This document shows positions 15,674 through 24,504 of a stretch of 48,437 bases of DNA, one piece after another (the first letter of the stretch is position 1; every line of letters begins with the position of its first letter). The translations under genes and the position numbers were made by a program. The notes under the pieces are model-generated. The model was not told where the DNA came from, searched no databases, and saw only the letters and a program-made list of their open reading frames with translations. The stretch is from positions 1 through 48,437 of the forward strand of contig JAFGLF010000053.1 in assembly GCA_016928195.1 (NCBI GenBank), written 5' to 3'. The stretch is from Elusimicrobiota bacterium. GTDB lineage: Bacteria; Elusimicrobiota; UBA8919.

Positions 15674-16860
15674 CTTATTATTCTCCACTTATTATTTTCA
15701 ACCAATACTTCTGCCGCACGAGCACGCTGATTATAATTTGAAGACATAGAGTATCCGTAAGCTCCGGCACATAAAACGGCAAGAAAATCATCCGCCTTTG
15801 CCGGCAGCATCCTACGGTCTTTTGCAAAAACATCGGATGATTCGCAAATCGGACCTACTACATCCCAGTTGTGCTTTATCCCTTTTCTCTTTATTACAGG
15901 AATTATTTCATGATATGCTCCGTAAATAGCCGGTCTTACCAAATCATTCATTCCTGCATCAACTACTAAGAAATTCTTCTTCAATGTTTTTTTAACATAA
16001 AGAATTTTTGTAACCATAACTCCGGCATTCCCTATTAAAAACCTGCCAGGTTCCAAAATCAAAGTGTGGTTTTCTGGGAGATGCGACCTAATGGCTTTTG
16101 CATAATCAGAAGTACTTATTATTTTTTCATCTTTATATTTTATTCCTAATCCTCCGCCCATATCAATGTATTTTAGTCCTATCCCAGCATCTTTAAGTTT
16201 CCGGATGTACTTCGAAATCTTTTTGGAAGCAAGAACAAATGACCCCGAATCGGATATCTGGGAACCTATATGGGTATGAATTCCGATAATTTTTATATTT
16301 TTAAGCGCTTTTCCAAGAATATAACCTGCAAAGGCATCCTCAAAACACAGTCCAAACTTATTGTGGGATAATCCGGTTGTAATATGAGGATGTGTTTTGG
16401 CATCAATATCAGGGTTTACCCTGAAAGATATTCCCGCAGTTTTATTAAGCGACTTTGCTATTTTGTCAATTCTGTACAATTCAGGTATAGATTCTATATT
16501 AAACATTAAAATACCGTTTAAAATTGCTCTTCTGATTTCGTCATCTCTTTTACCAACGCCTGCAAATACTATCCTTTTCGGATTTATACCGGAAGACACA
16601 GCAAGCTTTAATTCACCGCCGGATACTATATCACAGCCGCATCCGTTTCTAGCAAGAATTTTCAATAAATACGGATTTTCATTTGCCTTCATTGCATAGC
16701 ATACGATATGTTTTACTCCTGAAAATGCACTGTCGAATTTTCTGAAGTTTTCAATAAGTTTTTTCCTGCTGTACAGATAAAACGGCGTGCCGACCTCTCC
16801 TGCGATTTCACAAACCGAGAGACCATCAACAAACAATAATTCTTTTTTGTACTCTAACAT
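15655..16860 (-). CDS. lysA: Diaminopimelate decarboxylase
   Basis: 401 residues. PLP enzyme of fold type III making lysine from meso-diaminopimelate. PLP Lys is in YAMKANENPYLL near residues 56-67; GVGKRDDEI, HTHIGSQI near 195-202, the GGGLGI phosphate loop near 236-241, EPGRFLIGNAG near 272-282 and the C-terminal Cys region GPICESSDVFAKDR near 338-351 are all present. GAGAGG precedes the ATG. It overlaps the dapF frame at its 3' end and is the last step of the pathway encoded here. Confidence 0.95.
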   Translation of the reverse strand: MLEYKKELLFVDGLSVCEIAGEVGTPFYLYSRKKLIENFRKFDSAFSGVKHIVCYAMKANENPYLLKILARNGCGCDIVSGGELKLAVSSGINPKRIVFAGVGKRDDEIRRAILNGILMFNIESIPELYRIDKIAKSLNKTAGISFRVNPDIDAKTHPHITTGLSHNKFGLCFEDAFAGYILGKALKNIKIIGIHTHIGSQISDSGSFVLASKKISKYIRKLKDAGIGLKYIDMGGGLGIKYKDEKIISTSDYAKAIRSHLPENHTLILEPGRFLIGNAGVMVTKILYVKKTLKKNFLVVDAGMNDLVRPAIYGAYHEIIPVIKRKGIKHNWDVVGPICESSDVFAKDRRMLPAKADDFLAVLCAGAYGYSMSSNYNQRARAAEVLVENNKWRIIRCREKL

Positions 16861-16878
16861 ATTTTCCTCTCTCAGTAT

Positions 16879-17784
16879 TTATTTGATACTTTTATTCAGA
16901 GCTGCTGCCAGTCGTTTGGATAAAGTATCCGCTTTCTGATTAATTAAAATCTCCAAATTTTTTCTGGCATTTACTTTATCATTCATCTTCAAGTATGCCA
17001 CTGCTTTCAAAAAACATTCGTCAACAGAAGATAATTCGGAAATTGCGATTTGGGGATTCTTTCTAATATTCAGATACCCGGTTAAAATTTTAGATTCCGG
17101 CAAGGCATTCATATACTTTTCTATACCTTCGGATTCCGGGAACAAAATTGACAAAAAAAACATTTGTAATTTTATTTTATCCGTTGATTCTATCGAAAAC
17201 ACCTTTTCGTATAATTCAAATGCGCCTCTATAATCGCTTTTGCATTCTAAAATTTCTGCCAGACCTTTCATGGCTGCAAGGTTATCTTCAGAAACAGCTA
17301 GTGTTTTTCTATAATATTCTTCAGACTTTTCATACAAAAATTTTGACTTATACACACTGGCAAGCCCTAAAAAAATCCTTATATCCTTTGCACCGTATTT
17401 TAACGCCATGTTATATGACTTAATCGCCTCTTCCTTCATATCTGCTAACCGGTATGCTTCTCCTAATCTTAAAAGTACTTTTGAATTCTTTTTCTTTAAC
17501 TTTTTTGCTTCATTGTATGAGGCAATTGCATAACTGTATTCCCCGCGCATTAGATGTTCATCGCCCTTGGCGGTATAAAACGCAATTTTCTCCTTTTTGG
17601 ACTTTGCTTCGGTAGCATACGCAGTCTTTGCCTTCTCTTCGGCAGCTTTTTCTTTATCAGCACAAAAACAGGGAACAAGGAAATACGTTGACAAGAAAAC
17701 AAGTAAAGCAGAAAAAATAAATTCCCTTATTCTCTTGCTCTCTTGCTCTCTTGTTCTCTTGCTCTCTTGCTCTCTTTTACTCAT
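16879..17784 (-). CDS. Secreted or membrane-anchored TPR protein with 8-bp repeat at its start
   Basis: 301 residues. After a charged N-terminus comes a hydrophobic segment at about residues 22-38 (FIFSALLVFLSTYFLVPCFC) that could be a signal peptide or lipoprotein signal ending at Cys, then a Lys/Glu/Ala linker and about four to five TPR units from residue 70 to 215 (for example YSYAIASYNEAKKL, EEAIKSYNMALKYG). The first codons are seven 8-bp tandem units (17721-17776), which is why REQESK appears twice. The ATG lies inside the end of the patatin gene as ATGAGTAA, so translation is coupled. The protein is probably a scaffold in the periplasm; the partner is unknown. Confidence 0.75.
   Translation of the reverse strand: MSKREQESKRTREQESKRIREFIFSALLVFLSTYFLVPCFCADKEKAAEEKAKTAYATEAKSKKEKIAFYTAKGDEHLMRGEYSYAIASYNEAKKLKKKNSKVLLRLGEAYRLADMKEEAIKSYNMALKYGAKDIRIFLGLASVYKSKFLYEKSEEYYRKTLAVSEDNLAAMKGLAEILECKSDYRGAFELYEKVFSIESTDKIKLQMFFLSILFPESEGIEKYMNALPESKILTGYLNIRKNPQIAISELSSVDECFLKAVAYLKMNDKVNARKNLEILINQKADTLSKRLAAALNKSIK
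17721..17776 (-). repeat. Octanucleotide tandem repeat in the start of the TPR gene
   Basis: Seven 8-bp units on the minus strand: AAGAGAGC twice, AAGAGAAC, AAGAGAGC twice, AAGAGAAT, AAGGGAAT. The tract begins right after the first eight bases of the gene. Because 8 is not a multiple of 3, gain or loss of a unit would shift the reading frame. Confidence 0.85.
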
Positions 17785-18787
17785 TGACAATCCTTTCTAT
17801 AAACCTTTCCAGAATCTTGCCTTTTATATCGTCTATTTTGCTTCTTGTGGATACAAGTCCGGTTTCAATACATTCCTGTGACCTGTCAAGTTCTATCATC
17901 GTTATATCTCTTACATCCGGAATCAAAAGAAAATCCGCATTATCTAATGTCTTTGACACTAAAAACTCTCCCTGAATATTTATAACCTGATTTAAAGTAG
18001 TTAAAACATTTTTCATTTCAAATAAGGAATTGTCCCCTTTAGGCCAGACGGCTATTACAAAATCAGCTTTCATAACTCTTGCAATATCAACAGGCAGATT
18101 ATCAACCACTCCGCCGTCTATAAGAAGTCTGTGCCTGTATTCGACCGGTTCAAAGACCGCCGGAATTGTCGCCGAAGCCCTCATGGCAAATGCAGCCTCT
18201 CCGTCTTTAAAAATAATCCGCTCGCCGGTCTTTACATCGCATGCAATACACGCAAAAGGAATTTTTAACTGGTCAAATCTTTTTTTCCCGATGTGTTTTT
18301 CAAGATATTTTTCCAACTTCTGGCTGCTTAGAAGTGATTCGGTAGCAATGAGTCCTATGAGTTTGACGGTTGATAGATCCGAAATTTTGTCCCATCCTAT
18401 ATCTTTGCCGATATTCTCTATTTCGGATATGTCCATCCCGGAAGCATAAAGACCCCCGACCAAAGCACCGGCACTCGTACCTACAATAATATCAATGGGA
18501 ATTTTATTTTCCTCAAGTACTTTTAGAACACCTATATGTGAAAGCCCGCGGGCACCGCCTCCTCCTAATACAACCGCAATTTTCGGCCGGCGGCCGTTCA
18601 TGGCCAGAAAATCCTTCCACAATAATTCTCTTATTATATTATCTCTCTGGGTGCAAAAACACAGCGGCGGGGAAAAAACGGCTATTAATAAATAACAAAC
18701 TGTAAGCGGCAGGATCCTTAACCTCTTTCTGTTTTCAACTTTCCGTTTTTTACTGTTTTTTTTATTCGAGACTTCGCCCAATGGCAT
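17777..18787 (-). CDS. Patatin-like phospholipase (RssA/NTE type)
   Basis: 336 residues from the chosen start. The patatin catalytic set is intact: oxyanion loop GGGGARGLSHIG, nucleophile elbow GTSAG with catalytic Ser, and DGG in LIDGGVVDNLP with catalytic Asp. A hydrophobic stretch (LPLTVCYLLIAVFSPPLCFC) ahead of the domain predicts export or anchoring in the envelope. The frame overlaps the 3' end of the tolC gene; ATG codons exist at 18817 and 18787 and neither has a clear ribosome site, so the start is provisional. Its stop overlaps the TPR gene start. Outer-membrane phospholipases of this type are often membrane-remodelling or toxin-like; the role here is unknown. Confidence 0.85.
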   Translation of the reverse strand: MPLGEVSNKKNSKKRKVENRKRLRILPLTVCYLLIAVFSPPLCFCTQRDNIIRELLWKDFLAMNGRRPKIAVVLGGGGARGLSHIGVLKVLEENKIPIDIIVGTSAGALVGGLYASGMDISEIENIGKDIGWDKISDLSTVKLIGLIATESLLSSQKLEKYLEKHIGKKRFDQLKIPFACIACDVKTGERIIFKDGEAAFAMRASATIPAVFEPVEYRHRLLIDGGVVDNLPVDIARVMKADFVIAVWPKGDNSLFEMKNVLTTLNQVINIQGEFLVSKTLDNADFLLIPDVRDITMIELDRSQECIETGLVSTRSKIDDIKGKILERFIERIVNE

Positions 18788-20054
18788 TTTCGAGGTCACT
18801 CTTTGCGATAATAACATCTTTAATTATATCAACATATTCAAGTTCCGAATTCATAATAATTTCCGATATCTCAATATATTCCAAATATGAAAGATTTTTA
18901 AATATAGTCCTTTTGTCCGAAGAAATGGATTCCATTTCTTTGTCTTTTTGCTCAAAATGTTTTATGGCATGCTCGTATTCTATAAACGATTTCCTGACCT
19001 GTGCCTTTATGGAATCCGCAATATTTGCTCTTCTAATCTGCGCCTGTCTAAGCTGGTACTTTTTCTGCTTAATCCTGGCAAACTGTGCAAACCCGTCAAA
19101 CAGAGGGTATGTAAGATTGATTGTCGCATTCCAGGATTTCTTTTCAAACGGCCACTCTTTATCCTCAACCTGATAATTCCCCCCGACTGCAATTGTCGGG
19201 TATCTACCGGAAACCGATAAATTAAGGGACAACGCATCCATTTGCTCCTGCAACTCGGTTTTCTTAAGTTCTGTTCTGTATTCCATTGCCCAGGCAAGAC
19301 ATTTATTTAAATCAGCGGAAACTTTTTCATACTTCAATTCACCTTTTATAGTAAATATCGTATTAAACTCTATGCCTATGGCTTCTAAATAATTAATTTT
19401 TGCTATTTCAAACTCCTTTTCAATCTCTTGCTTCTTGTTATTTATTCTGCTTAAAATACGCTCAGCAATAAATCTGTTTTTGCTGTTTAAACCTTGCGGT
19501 TTTTCTTTCATAAGTAATTCCATTGTCTCATTGCAAATGTCTATTTTCTTCTTAATAGCCAAAAGTCTATAAAATGCCTTTTTAGTCAAAAAGATTGCTT
19601 TATTCTTTATTACCGTATAATCGCTTTTAGCAGCCTCAAGTGCAGCATTTGCAAACTTTTTGGTTGCGCTGAACTTCGCACCGCGCCATATAATCTGAGA
19701 AAGCGAAATTTTCGTAGTATAGTAATTTTCTATTTCATCCGTTTCGGCACTGATTTTCTGGGGGAGTATGGTGTTTCCCAGCGGAGGAGAAAGAAGCAGC
19801 GGGCTTTCAGCTTCAAATCTGGAGTAATTTGCGTTGAATTCAAGCTGCGGAAACATTATCGACCGCGCTTCCTTTAACCGCTGTCCCGCAATTTTCATAT
19901 CCAGATCGGCAGAAAGAAGCGGTTGACTGTTTGATATAGCCATATCTATACTTTCCTTCAGTGTAAGTGTTCTTTCAACAAGCTGCTCGGAACAAAGAAA
20001 ATTACAAATTACAAATTGCAAATTACAAATTAAGATTATTAAAATCTTTTTCAT
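18762..20054 (-). CDS. TolC-family outer-membrane channel protein
   Basis: 430 residues with an N-terminal signal peptide and two outer-membrane efflux protein repeats of long helices and beta strands (first half starting LTLKESIDMAISNSQPLL, second half with YPTIAVGGNYQVED and NLTYPLFDGFAQFARIKQKK, cited here as NLTYPLFDGFAQFARIK). It forms a trimeric export duct. No inner-membrane transporter or adaptor is adjacent, so its partner is elsewhere. ATGA overlap with argH. The signal-peptide codons contain five 7-bp tandem units (19998-20032). Confidence 0.88.
   Translation of the reverse strand: MKKILIILICNLQFVICNFLCSEQLVERTLTLKESIDMAISNSQPLLSADLDMKIAGQRLKEARSIMFPQLEFNANYSRFEAESPLLLSPPLGNTILPQKISAETDEIENYYTTKISLSQIIWRGAKFSATKKFANAALEAAKSDYTVIKNKAIFLTKKAFYRLLAIKKKIDICNETMELLMKEKPQGLNSKNRFIAERILSRINNKKQEIEKEFEIAKINYLEAIGIEFNTIFTIKGELKYEKVSADLNKCLAWAMEYRTELKKTELQEQMDALSLNLSVSGRYPTIAVGGNYQVEDKEWPFEKKSWNATINLTYPLFDGFAQFARIKQKKYQLRQAQIRRANIADSIKAQVRKSFIEYEHAIKHFEQKDKEMESISSDKRTIFKNLSYLEYIEISEIIMNSELEYVDIIKDVIIAKSDLENAIGRSLE
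19998..20032 (-). repeat. Heptanucleotide tandem repeat in the tolC signal peptide
   Basis: Five 7-bp units (TAATTTG with single-base variants) occupy codons of the hydrophobic signal core, translating as a partly repeated CNLQFVICNF. A unit change would shift the frame just after the start. Confidence 0.8.
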
Positions 20055-21361
20055 AGTTTTTTTAACTGATGCTTTACCGAATTAAAAGACGTGCCTCCGT
20101 AGGACTTTCTTTTTTCAATTGCTTTTTTGAGGTCCAGGGCAGCATAAACAGAATCATCAAATTTATCGGAAAACTTTTTCCAATCGGAAACAGATAAATC
20201 TTCAAATGATTTTTCATGTCTAATACAATGATTTACCGCCTTGCTTACAATAAAGTGCGCAGTTCTGAAAGGGATTCCTTTTGAAACCAGATAGTCCGCA
20301 ACATCCGTTGCGAGAATAAACCCGTTCTTACATGCAGAAAGCATTTTCTCCGAATTAACTTTCATAGTGGATACCATCTGAGCCGAAACATCAACTATGG
20401 TCTTTATCGTTTCAACCGAATCAAACAGCGGTTCTTTATCTTCCTGCATATCCCTGTTATAGGAAAGTGGCAGTCCTTTCATGGCAGTCATTAAGGACAA
20501 TAGATTCCCGTAAAGTCTGCCTGTTTTCCCTTTTATCAGTTCGGCAAAATCCGGATTCTTTTTCTGCGGCATAATAGACGAACCGGTCGTAAATTTTTCC
20601 GAAAGCTGAATAAAACCGAATTGCTGGGAAGACCATATTATGATTTCTTCCGCAAACCGGGACAGATGTAATGATAATAGCGCCGCGGTAAATAAAAACT
20701 CAATTATGAAATCCCTGTCGGACACGGTATCTACGGAATTTTCCGATATTGATGAAAAACCCAGATGCTTTGCCACATACTTCCTGTCAATAGGAAACTC
20801 GGTACCTGCAAACGCAGCCGTCCCCAAAGGCATAACATCCGTACTTTTATAACAATTCACTAACCGTTCCTTATCCCTTTTAAACATCCAGGCATATGCC
20901 AAAAACCAATGACTTAAAAGCACGGGCTGGGCATTCTGGAGATGGGTAAATCCCGGCATAATTACAGACATATTTTTTGATGCAAATTTTTTGATAATCG
21001 TATTTACATTATCTATCTTTTTTATAATTGTATTAATCTCGTCTTTTAGATAAAGCCGCTCAATAAGGACAACCTGGTCGTTTCTGCTTCTTGCCGTGTG
21101 CATTTTTCCGGCTATTTTACCGATCCTTTTTTTGAGTTCTTTTTCAATTGCAGTATGTATATCTTCACCGGTAAATTTTATTTTACCATGTTTGAAATCT
21201 TTTAAAATTGAACCAAGCCCTTTTACTATTTTTTTTGAGTCGTCATGAGATATAATATTACATTTGGCAAGCATTTTCGTATGTGCAATGCTCCCTAAAA
21301 TATCATACCCGGCAAGTATGCTGTCATAACCAATTGACGAAACAAAGTTCTTTAGATTCAT
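20051..21361 (-). CDS. argH: Argininosuccinate lyase
   Basis: 436 residues, final step of arginine synthesis (argininosuccinate to arginine and fumarate). The fumarase/lyase signature GSSIMPQKKNPD is intact, as are YDILGSIAHTKMLAK near 18-32, TARSRNDQV near 84-92, and HLQNAQPV near 137-144. It starts with AGGA seven bases ahead of the ATG. Compared with typical ArgH (about 455-460 residues) it lacks the WGGRF-containing N-terminal stretch, and the upstream spacer is a fold-back element that begins almost at the ATG. Downstream it overlaps tolC as ATGA. Confidence 0.95.
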   Translation of the reverse strand: MNLKNFVSSIGYDSILAGYDILGSIAHTKMLAKCNIISHDDSKKIVKGLGSILKDFKHGKIKFTGEDIHTAIEKELKKRIGKIAGKMHTARSRNDQVVLIERLYLKDEINTIIKKIDNVNTIIKKFASKNMSVIMPGFTHLQNAQPVLLSHWFLAYAWMFKRDKERLVNCYKSTDVMPLGTAAFAGTEFPIDRKYVAKHLGFSSISENSVDTVSDRDFIIEFLFTAALLSLHLSRFAEEIIIWSSQQFGFIQLSEKFTTGSSIMPQKKNPDFAELIKGKTGRLYGNLLSLMTAMKGLPLSYNRDMQEDKEPLFDSVETIKTIVDVSAQMVSTMKVNSEKMLSACKNGFILATDVADYLVSKGIPFRTAHFIVSKAVNHCIRHEKSFEDLSVSDWKKFSDKFDDSVYAALDLKKAIEKRKSYGGTSFNSVKHQLKKL

Positions 21362-21364
21362 ACA

Positions 21365-21499
21365 ATATCCTAAACGCGAATTCTCGCCCGCCTTGCCGCG
21401 AGGCAGGCTAATCTAACGCTGATGATCGCGAATTAATATTGACAACGGATTATTTGCGTGTATTCGCGTTGTCTTTATATTCGCGCATATTTGCGTTTA
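21365..21499. repeat. Fold-back intergenic element between argG and argH
   Basis: Shares 48 identical bases (21373-21420) with the ntpE-ntpK spacer, including the hairpin at 21387-21407. It then continues with TATTCGCG and TTTGCGTTTAT words that supply the argG stop codon. Confidence 0.85.
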
Positions 21500-22693
21500 T
21501 CTCTTCTTCTTTAAGATTGCTTCAACTTTTAAAGGTAAACCAAAAAGATTTATAAAACCTTCGGCATCCTGCTGGTTGAATATATCATCTTCTTCAAAGG
21601 TTGAAAGCTTCTCCCAGTAAAGTGATTTCGGCGACGTCCTTCCCAAAACCGTACAATTACCTTTATAAAGTTTTAATCTGGCAGAACCTGTAACATTCTG
21701 CTGAGTTTTCTCTATAAAACCATCGAGCGCTTTCTTCAGCTGTGAATGCCAGAGACCGTAATATACTATCTCAGAATATTTCTGTGCCAAAATCTCTTTA
21801 TAATGAAGTGTTTCCCTGTCAAGAACAAGGGATTCTATTTCCCTGTGCGCAGTATAAAGTATAACCGCAGCCGGAGATTCATAAACACCCCTGGATTTCA
21901 TTCCGACCAGCCGGTTTTCAACTATATCGCATCTGCCTATTCCGTTTTTGCCCCCAAGCAGATTTAATTTCTTTACAATTTCAACTGCATTATATTTCTT
22001 TCCGTTTATTTTTACAGGAATACCCTTTTCAAAATAAACATCAATTATTACTGCTTTACCGGGTGCCTTTTCCGGTGCTACGGTCAATTGAAACATATCC
22101 TCTATCGGCGGATTTGCCGGATTTTCCAGAATCCCGCCTTCATAAGAAATATGCCATATATTAGAATCCGATGAGTATGGTTTTGACTTTGAAACAGGAA
22201 CGGGAATACCGTGTTTTTCAGCATAATCTATCTCATCCTGTCTCGACTTCAAATCCCACTGCCTCCACGGAGCTATTATCTCTATGGACGGCATAAGTGC
22301 CTTAAAGGTAAGCTCAAACCTTACTTGATCGTTACCCTTGCCGGTCGCACCATGAGAAACAGCTTCCGCTTTTTCCTTTTTCGCGATTGCAACGATTTTT
22401 TCTGCAATTAAAGGCCTCGCCAGCGCAGTTGCAAGATAATATTTACCTTCATAAATCGCACCGGCTTTTAGCGTCGGGAAAATGTATCCTTCAACAAATT
22501 CCTTTGTTGCATCAATAACATAAGCCTTTGAAGCACCTGATTTTACAGCTTTCTTTTTAATTTCGTGCAGATTTTCGCCCTGCTGTCCTACATCTACAAT
22601 GCATGCAATTACATCGGCACTATATTTCTCCTTAAGCCATTTTATTATAACGGATGTATCCAATCCTCCTGAATACGCAAGAACAATTTTCAC
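21497..22693 (-). CDS. argG: Argininosuccinate synthase
   Basis: 398 residues, normal length. ATP-dependent condensation of citrulline and aspartate. The PP-loop [15 protein letters not shown] (residues 5-19) is at the N-terminus, followed by [17 protein letters not shown] near 113-129 and [16 protein letters not shown] near 173-188. The start is GTG within GGAGGGGCTGGGTGAA, a 16-base ribosome-site string identical to that of the diguanylate cyclase gene upstream. Hairpin CCCGACGTAAAGTCGGG lies in the leader at 22728-22744. A fold-back spacer follows before argH. Confidence 0.96.
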   Translation of the reverse strand: MKIVLAYSGGLDTSVIIKWLKEKYSADVIACIVDVGQQGENLHEIKKKAVKSGASKAYVIDATKEFVEGYIFPTLKAGAIYEGKYYLATALARPLIAEKIVAIAKKEKAEAVSHGATGKGNDQVRFELTFKALMPSIEIIAPWRQWDLKSRQDEIDYAEKHGIPVPVSKSKPYSSDSNIWHISYEGGILENPANPPIEDMFQLTVAPEKAPGKAVIIDVYFEKGIPVKINGKKYNAVEIVKKLNLLGGKNGIGRCDIVENRLVGMKSRGVYESPAAVILYTAHREIESLVLDRETLHYKEILAQKYSEIVYYGLWHSQLKKALDGFIEKTQQNVTGSARLKLYKGNCTVLGRTSPKSLYWEKLSTFEEDDIFNQQDAEGFINLFGLPLKVEAILKKKR

Positions 22694-22752
22694 CCAGCCC
22701 CTCCTTTTTATCTATAACCCAAACTTCCCGACGTAAAGTCGGGAGACGGGGT
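22691..22752 (-). promoter_or_regulatory. argG leader with hairpin and shared GTG ribosome-binding module
   Basis: The leader carries a 6-bp stem CCCGAC/GTCGGG and a weaker long-range pairing between ACCCCGTCTCCC and the G-rich ribosome site GGAGGGGCTGGGT. The second pairing has mismatches, so sequestration is less convincing than for argD. Confidence 0.35.
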
Positions 22753-22812
22753 AAACAATACCCCTAAAAACTATACTGTAATTTTTTATTATATCAAAAA
22801 AACTGAAAAAAC

Positions 22813-23961
22813 TCAACTAAGAAAGGCTTCCTCCCAAACACAGATACGGTTACGGCCGTCTCTTTTTGCCTTATAAAGTGCATCATCTGCCCTTTTTATC
22901 AGTTCATCCTTATCAACCTTTTTTTCCCCAAACCAAGAGGCAATTCCGATACTGATTGTAATTCCAAGCTTCTTGTTCTTTAAAACAAGCGGGGCCGACT
23001 CAACATTTTTCCTTAGCCGTTCGGAAATACCTTTTGCAACCTCCGATGTCTGTTCCATCTTTGGGTCAGGAATAAGAATAACCGCGAATTCCTCGCCTCC
23101 GTATCTGGCCAGTACATCGGTTAAACGCATGGTGTTTCTCAGGATTTTTGCCAGATGTACCAAAGCGGCATCCCCGACCTGGTGACCGTAGACATCATTA
23201 AAATTTTTGAAATGATCTATATCAAACATAACCAAATGCAGATGCTGATTAAACCTTCTGGCCTTTTCCATTTCCCTTTCAAGACGATGATGAAAATATT
23301 TATGAATATAAAGTCCGGTTAAACCGTCGCTAATAGCATTTTCATAGAATCTTGCGTTCTGTATAGCAACAGCTGCCTGGTTCGCCAGTATGGATAAAAT
23401 CCTTCTGTCATATGCCGAAAATTTTCCCCCTCCTACCTTCTTATCAAGAGATACAACTCCTAAAACATGCCCTTTAAATATCAAAGGCAGACATAACAGC
23501 ATTTCCTTGGGACGAGGTTTTTTCGAAGCAGATATAAAATCAAGATAAAGATATTTTTCCTTGGTTATATCGTCAATAAGCACAGACTCGCAGGTGGCTG
23601 CAACCACACCGGCAACACCTTCGGCAAGCTTAGGACGTACAAGTTTGCGCGCATGCGAGGATAACCCTATACCTGCTTTTATCTCAAGCGTCTGTGTTTC
23701 ATCATTCATAATCATAATTGAACCTTTTGAGACATTGCCTGCTTTAACAAATGCATCCATTATCTGAGGGAAAAGATTCTCCAGTTCCAGTGTGGCGGTA
23801 ATATCCTTTGAAATATCCTGTATTAGTTCTAAATCACTGTTTAAACGTTCAAGTTCCTTTGCTTTTCTTTTGAAAAAACGTAAGATAATCCATAAAACAT
23901 AGGCCGCTGATACAGCTATAAATAATAAAATAATAATATCTAACCAATAATGAATATTCAC
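22813..23961 (-). CDS. Membrane-anchored GAF-GGDEF diguanylate cyclase
   Basis: 382 residues. A single N-terminal membrane helix (about 8-29), a short coiled-coil linker, a GAF sensor domain (about 50-195) and a GGDEF domain (about 205-378). The active-site motif is GGEEF in RYGGEEFAVIL, and the inhibitory I-site RLTD lies at the canonical distance before it, so the enzyme should make c-di-GMP and be product-inhibited. DGLTGLYIHKYF and FNDVYGHQVGDAAL are also typical. The start is GTG in the same 16-base context as argG. Its place among arginine genes has no obvious metabolic reason. Confidence 0.92.
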   Translation of the reverse strand: MNIHYWLDIIILLFIAVSAAYVLWIILRFFKRKAKELERLNSDLELIQDISKDITATLELENLFPQIMDAFVKAGNVSKGSIMIMNDETQTLEIKAGIGLSSHARKLVRPKLAEGVAGVVAATCESVLIDDITKEKYLYLDFISASKKPRPKEMLLCLPLIFKGHVLGVVSLDKKVGGGKFSAYDRRILSILANQAAVAIQNARFYENAISDGLTGLYIHKYFHHRLEREMEKARRFNQHLHLVMFDIDHFKNFNDVYGHQVGDAALVHLAKILRNTMRLTDVLARYGGEEFAVILIPDPKMEQTSEVAKGISERLRKNVESAPLVLKNKKLGITISIGIASWFGEKKVDKDELIKRADDALYKAKRDGRNRICVWEEAFLS

Positions 23962-24027
23962 CCAGCCCCTCCAAATATATTATTATTTATTCTTTGCATG
24001 CCCATACCCCTACAAGGAGAGGCTGGG
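23961..24027 (-). promoter_or_regulatory. Leader hairpin covering the ribosome site of the diguanylate cyclase
   Basis: On the minus strand CCCAGCCTCTCC (24016-24027) can pair with GGAGGGGCTGGG (23961-23972) with one G-T pair; the second arm is the ribosome-binding site and overlaps the GTG start. Confidence 0.5.
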
Positions 24028-24048
24028 CTCATTCGGTATACTCCGAAA

Positions 24049-24498
24049 CTATACGGTTTTTATTTCTGAAACCCGTTTTTTCAATACAGGATGAACGAGC
24101 TTTGAGGAGATTTCCGTCAGCGGTATCAAAACGAATTTTCTGTTATGTAAGTCATCGTGCGGAATCGTAAGTTTTTTTGTTTTCATTACTTTCTTCCCGA
24201 AGAATAAAATATCCAAATCTATCTCACGGGGTCCCCATCGGAAACTCTTTTTTCTGCCGATTTCCTTTTCGATTTTTTTACAAAGGGACAGAAACTTTTC
24301 CGGAGATAATCCGGTTTTTAATTTTATAACTGCATTTAAAAAAAGGTTCTGCTTTTTATATCCGTAAGGCCTTGTTTCATGTATGGATGATATTTTTATT
24401 ATCTTCTGCCCGTATCTTTCAAGAAGGCCCACCGCACGCAGTATATTTTTTTTTCTGTTCCCTTTATTCGAGCCAATCCCGACAAAAACATCCGTCAT
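24049..24498 (-). CDS. folK: 2-amino-4-hydroxy-6-hydroxymethyldihydropteridine pyrophosphokinase
   Basis: 149 residues, normal for FolK, the folate-pathway pyrophosphokinase. The family signature is visible: VFVGIGSNKGNRKKN at the start, TRPYGYKKQNLFLNAVIKL near 43-61, and WGPREIDLDILFFG near 86-99 with metal-binding Asp residues, then IPHDDLHNRKFVLIPL. No other folate gene lies nearby. GAGA is the only hint of a ribosome site. Confidence 0.95.
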   Translation of the reverse strand: MTDVFVGIGSNKGNRKKNILRAVGLLERYGQKIIKISSIHETRPYGYKKQNLFLNAVIKLKTGLSPEKFLSLCKKIEKEIGRKKSFRWGPREIDLDILFFGKKVMKTKKLTIPHDDLHNRKFVLIPLTEISSKLVHPVLKKRVSEIKTV

Positions 24499-24504
24499 AT
24501 TCTC

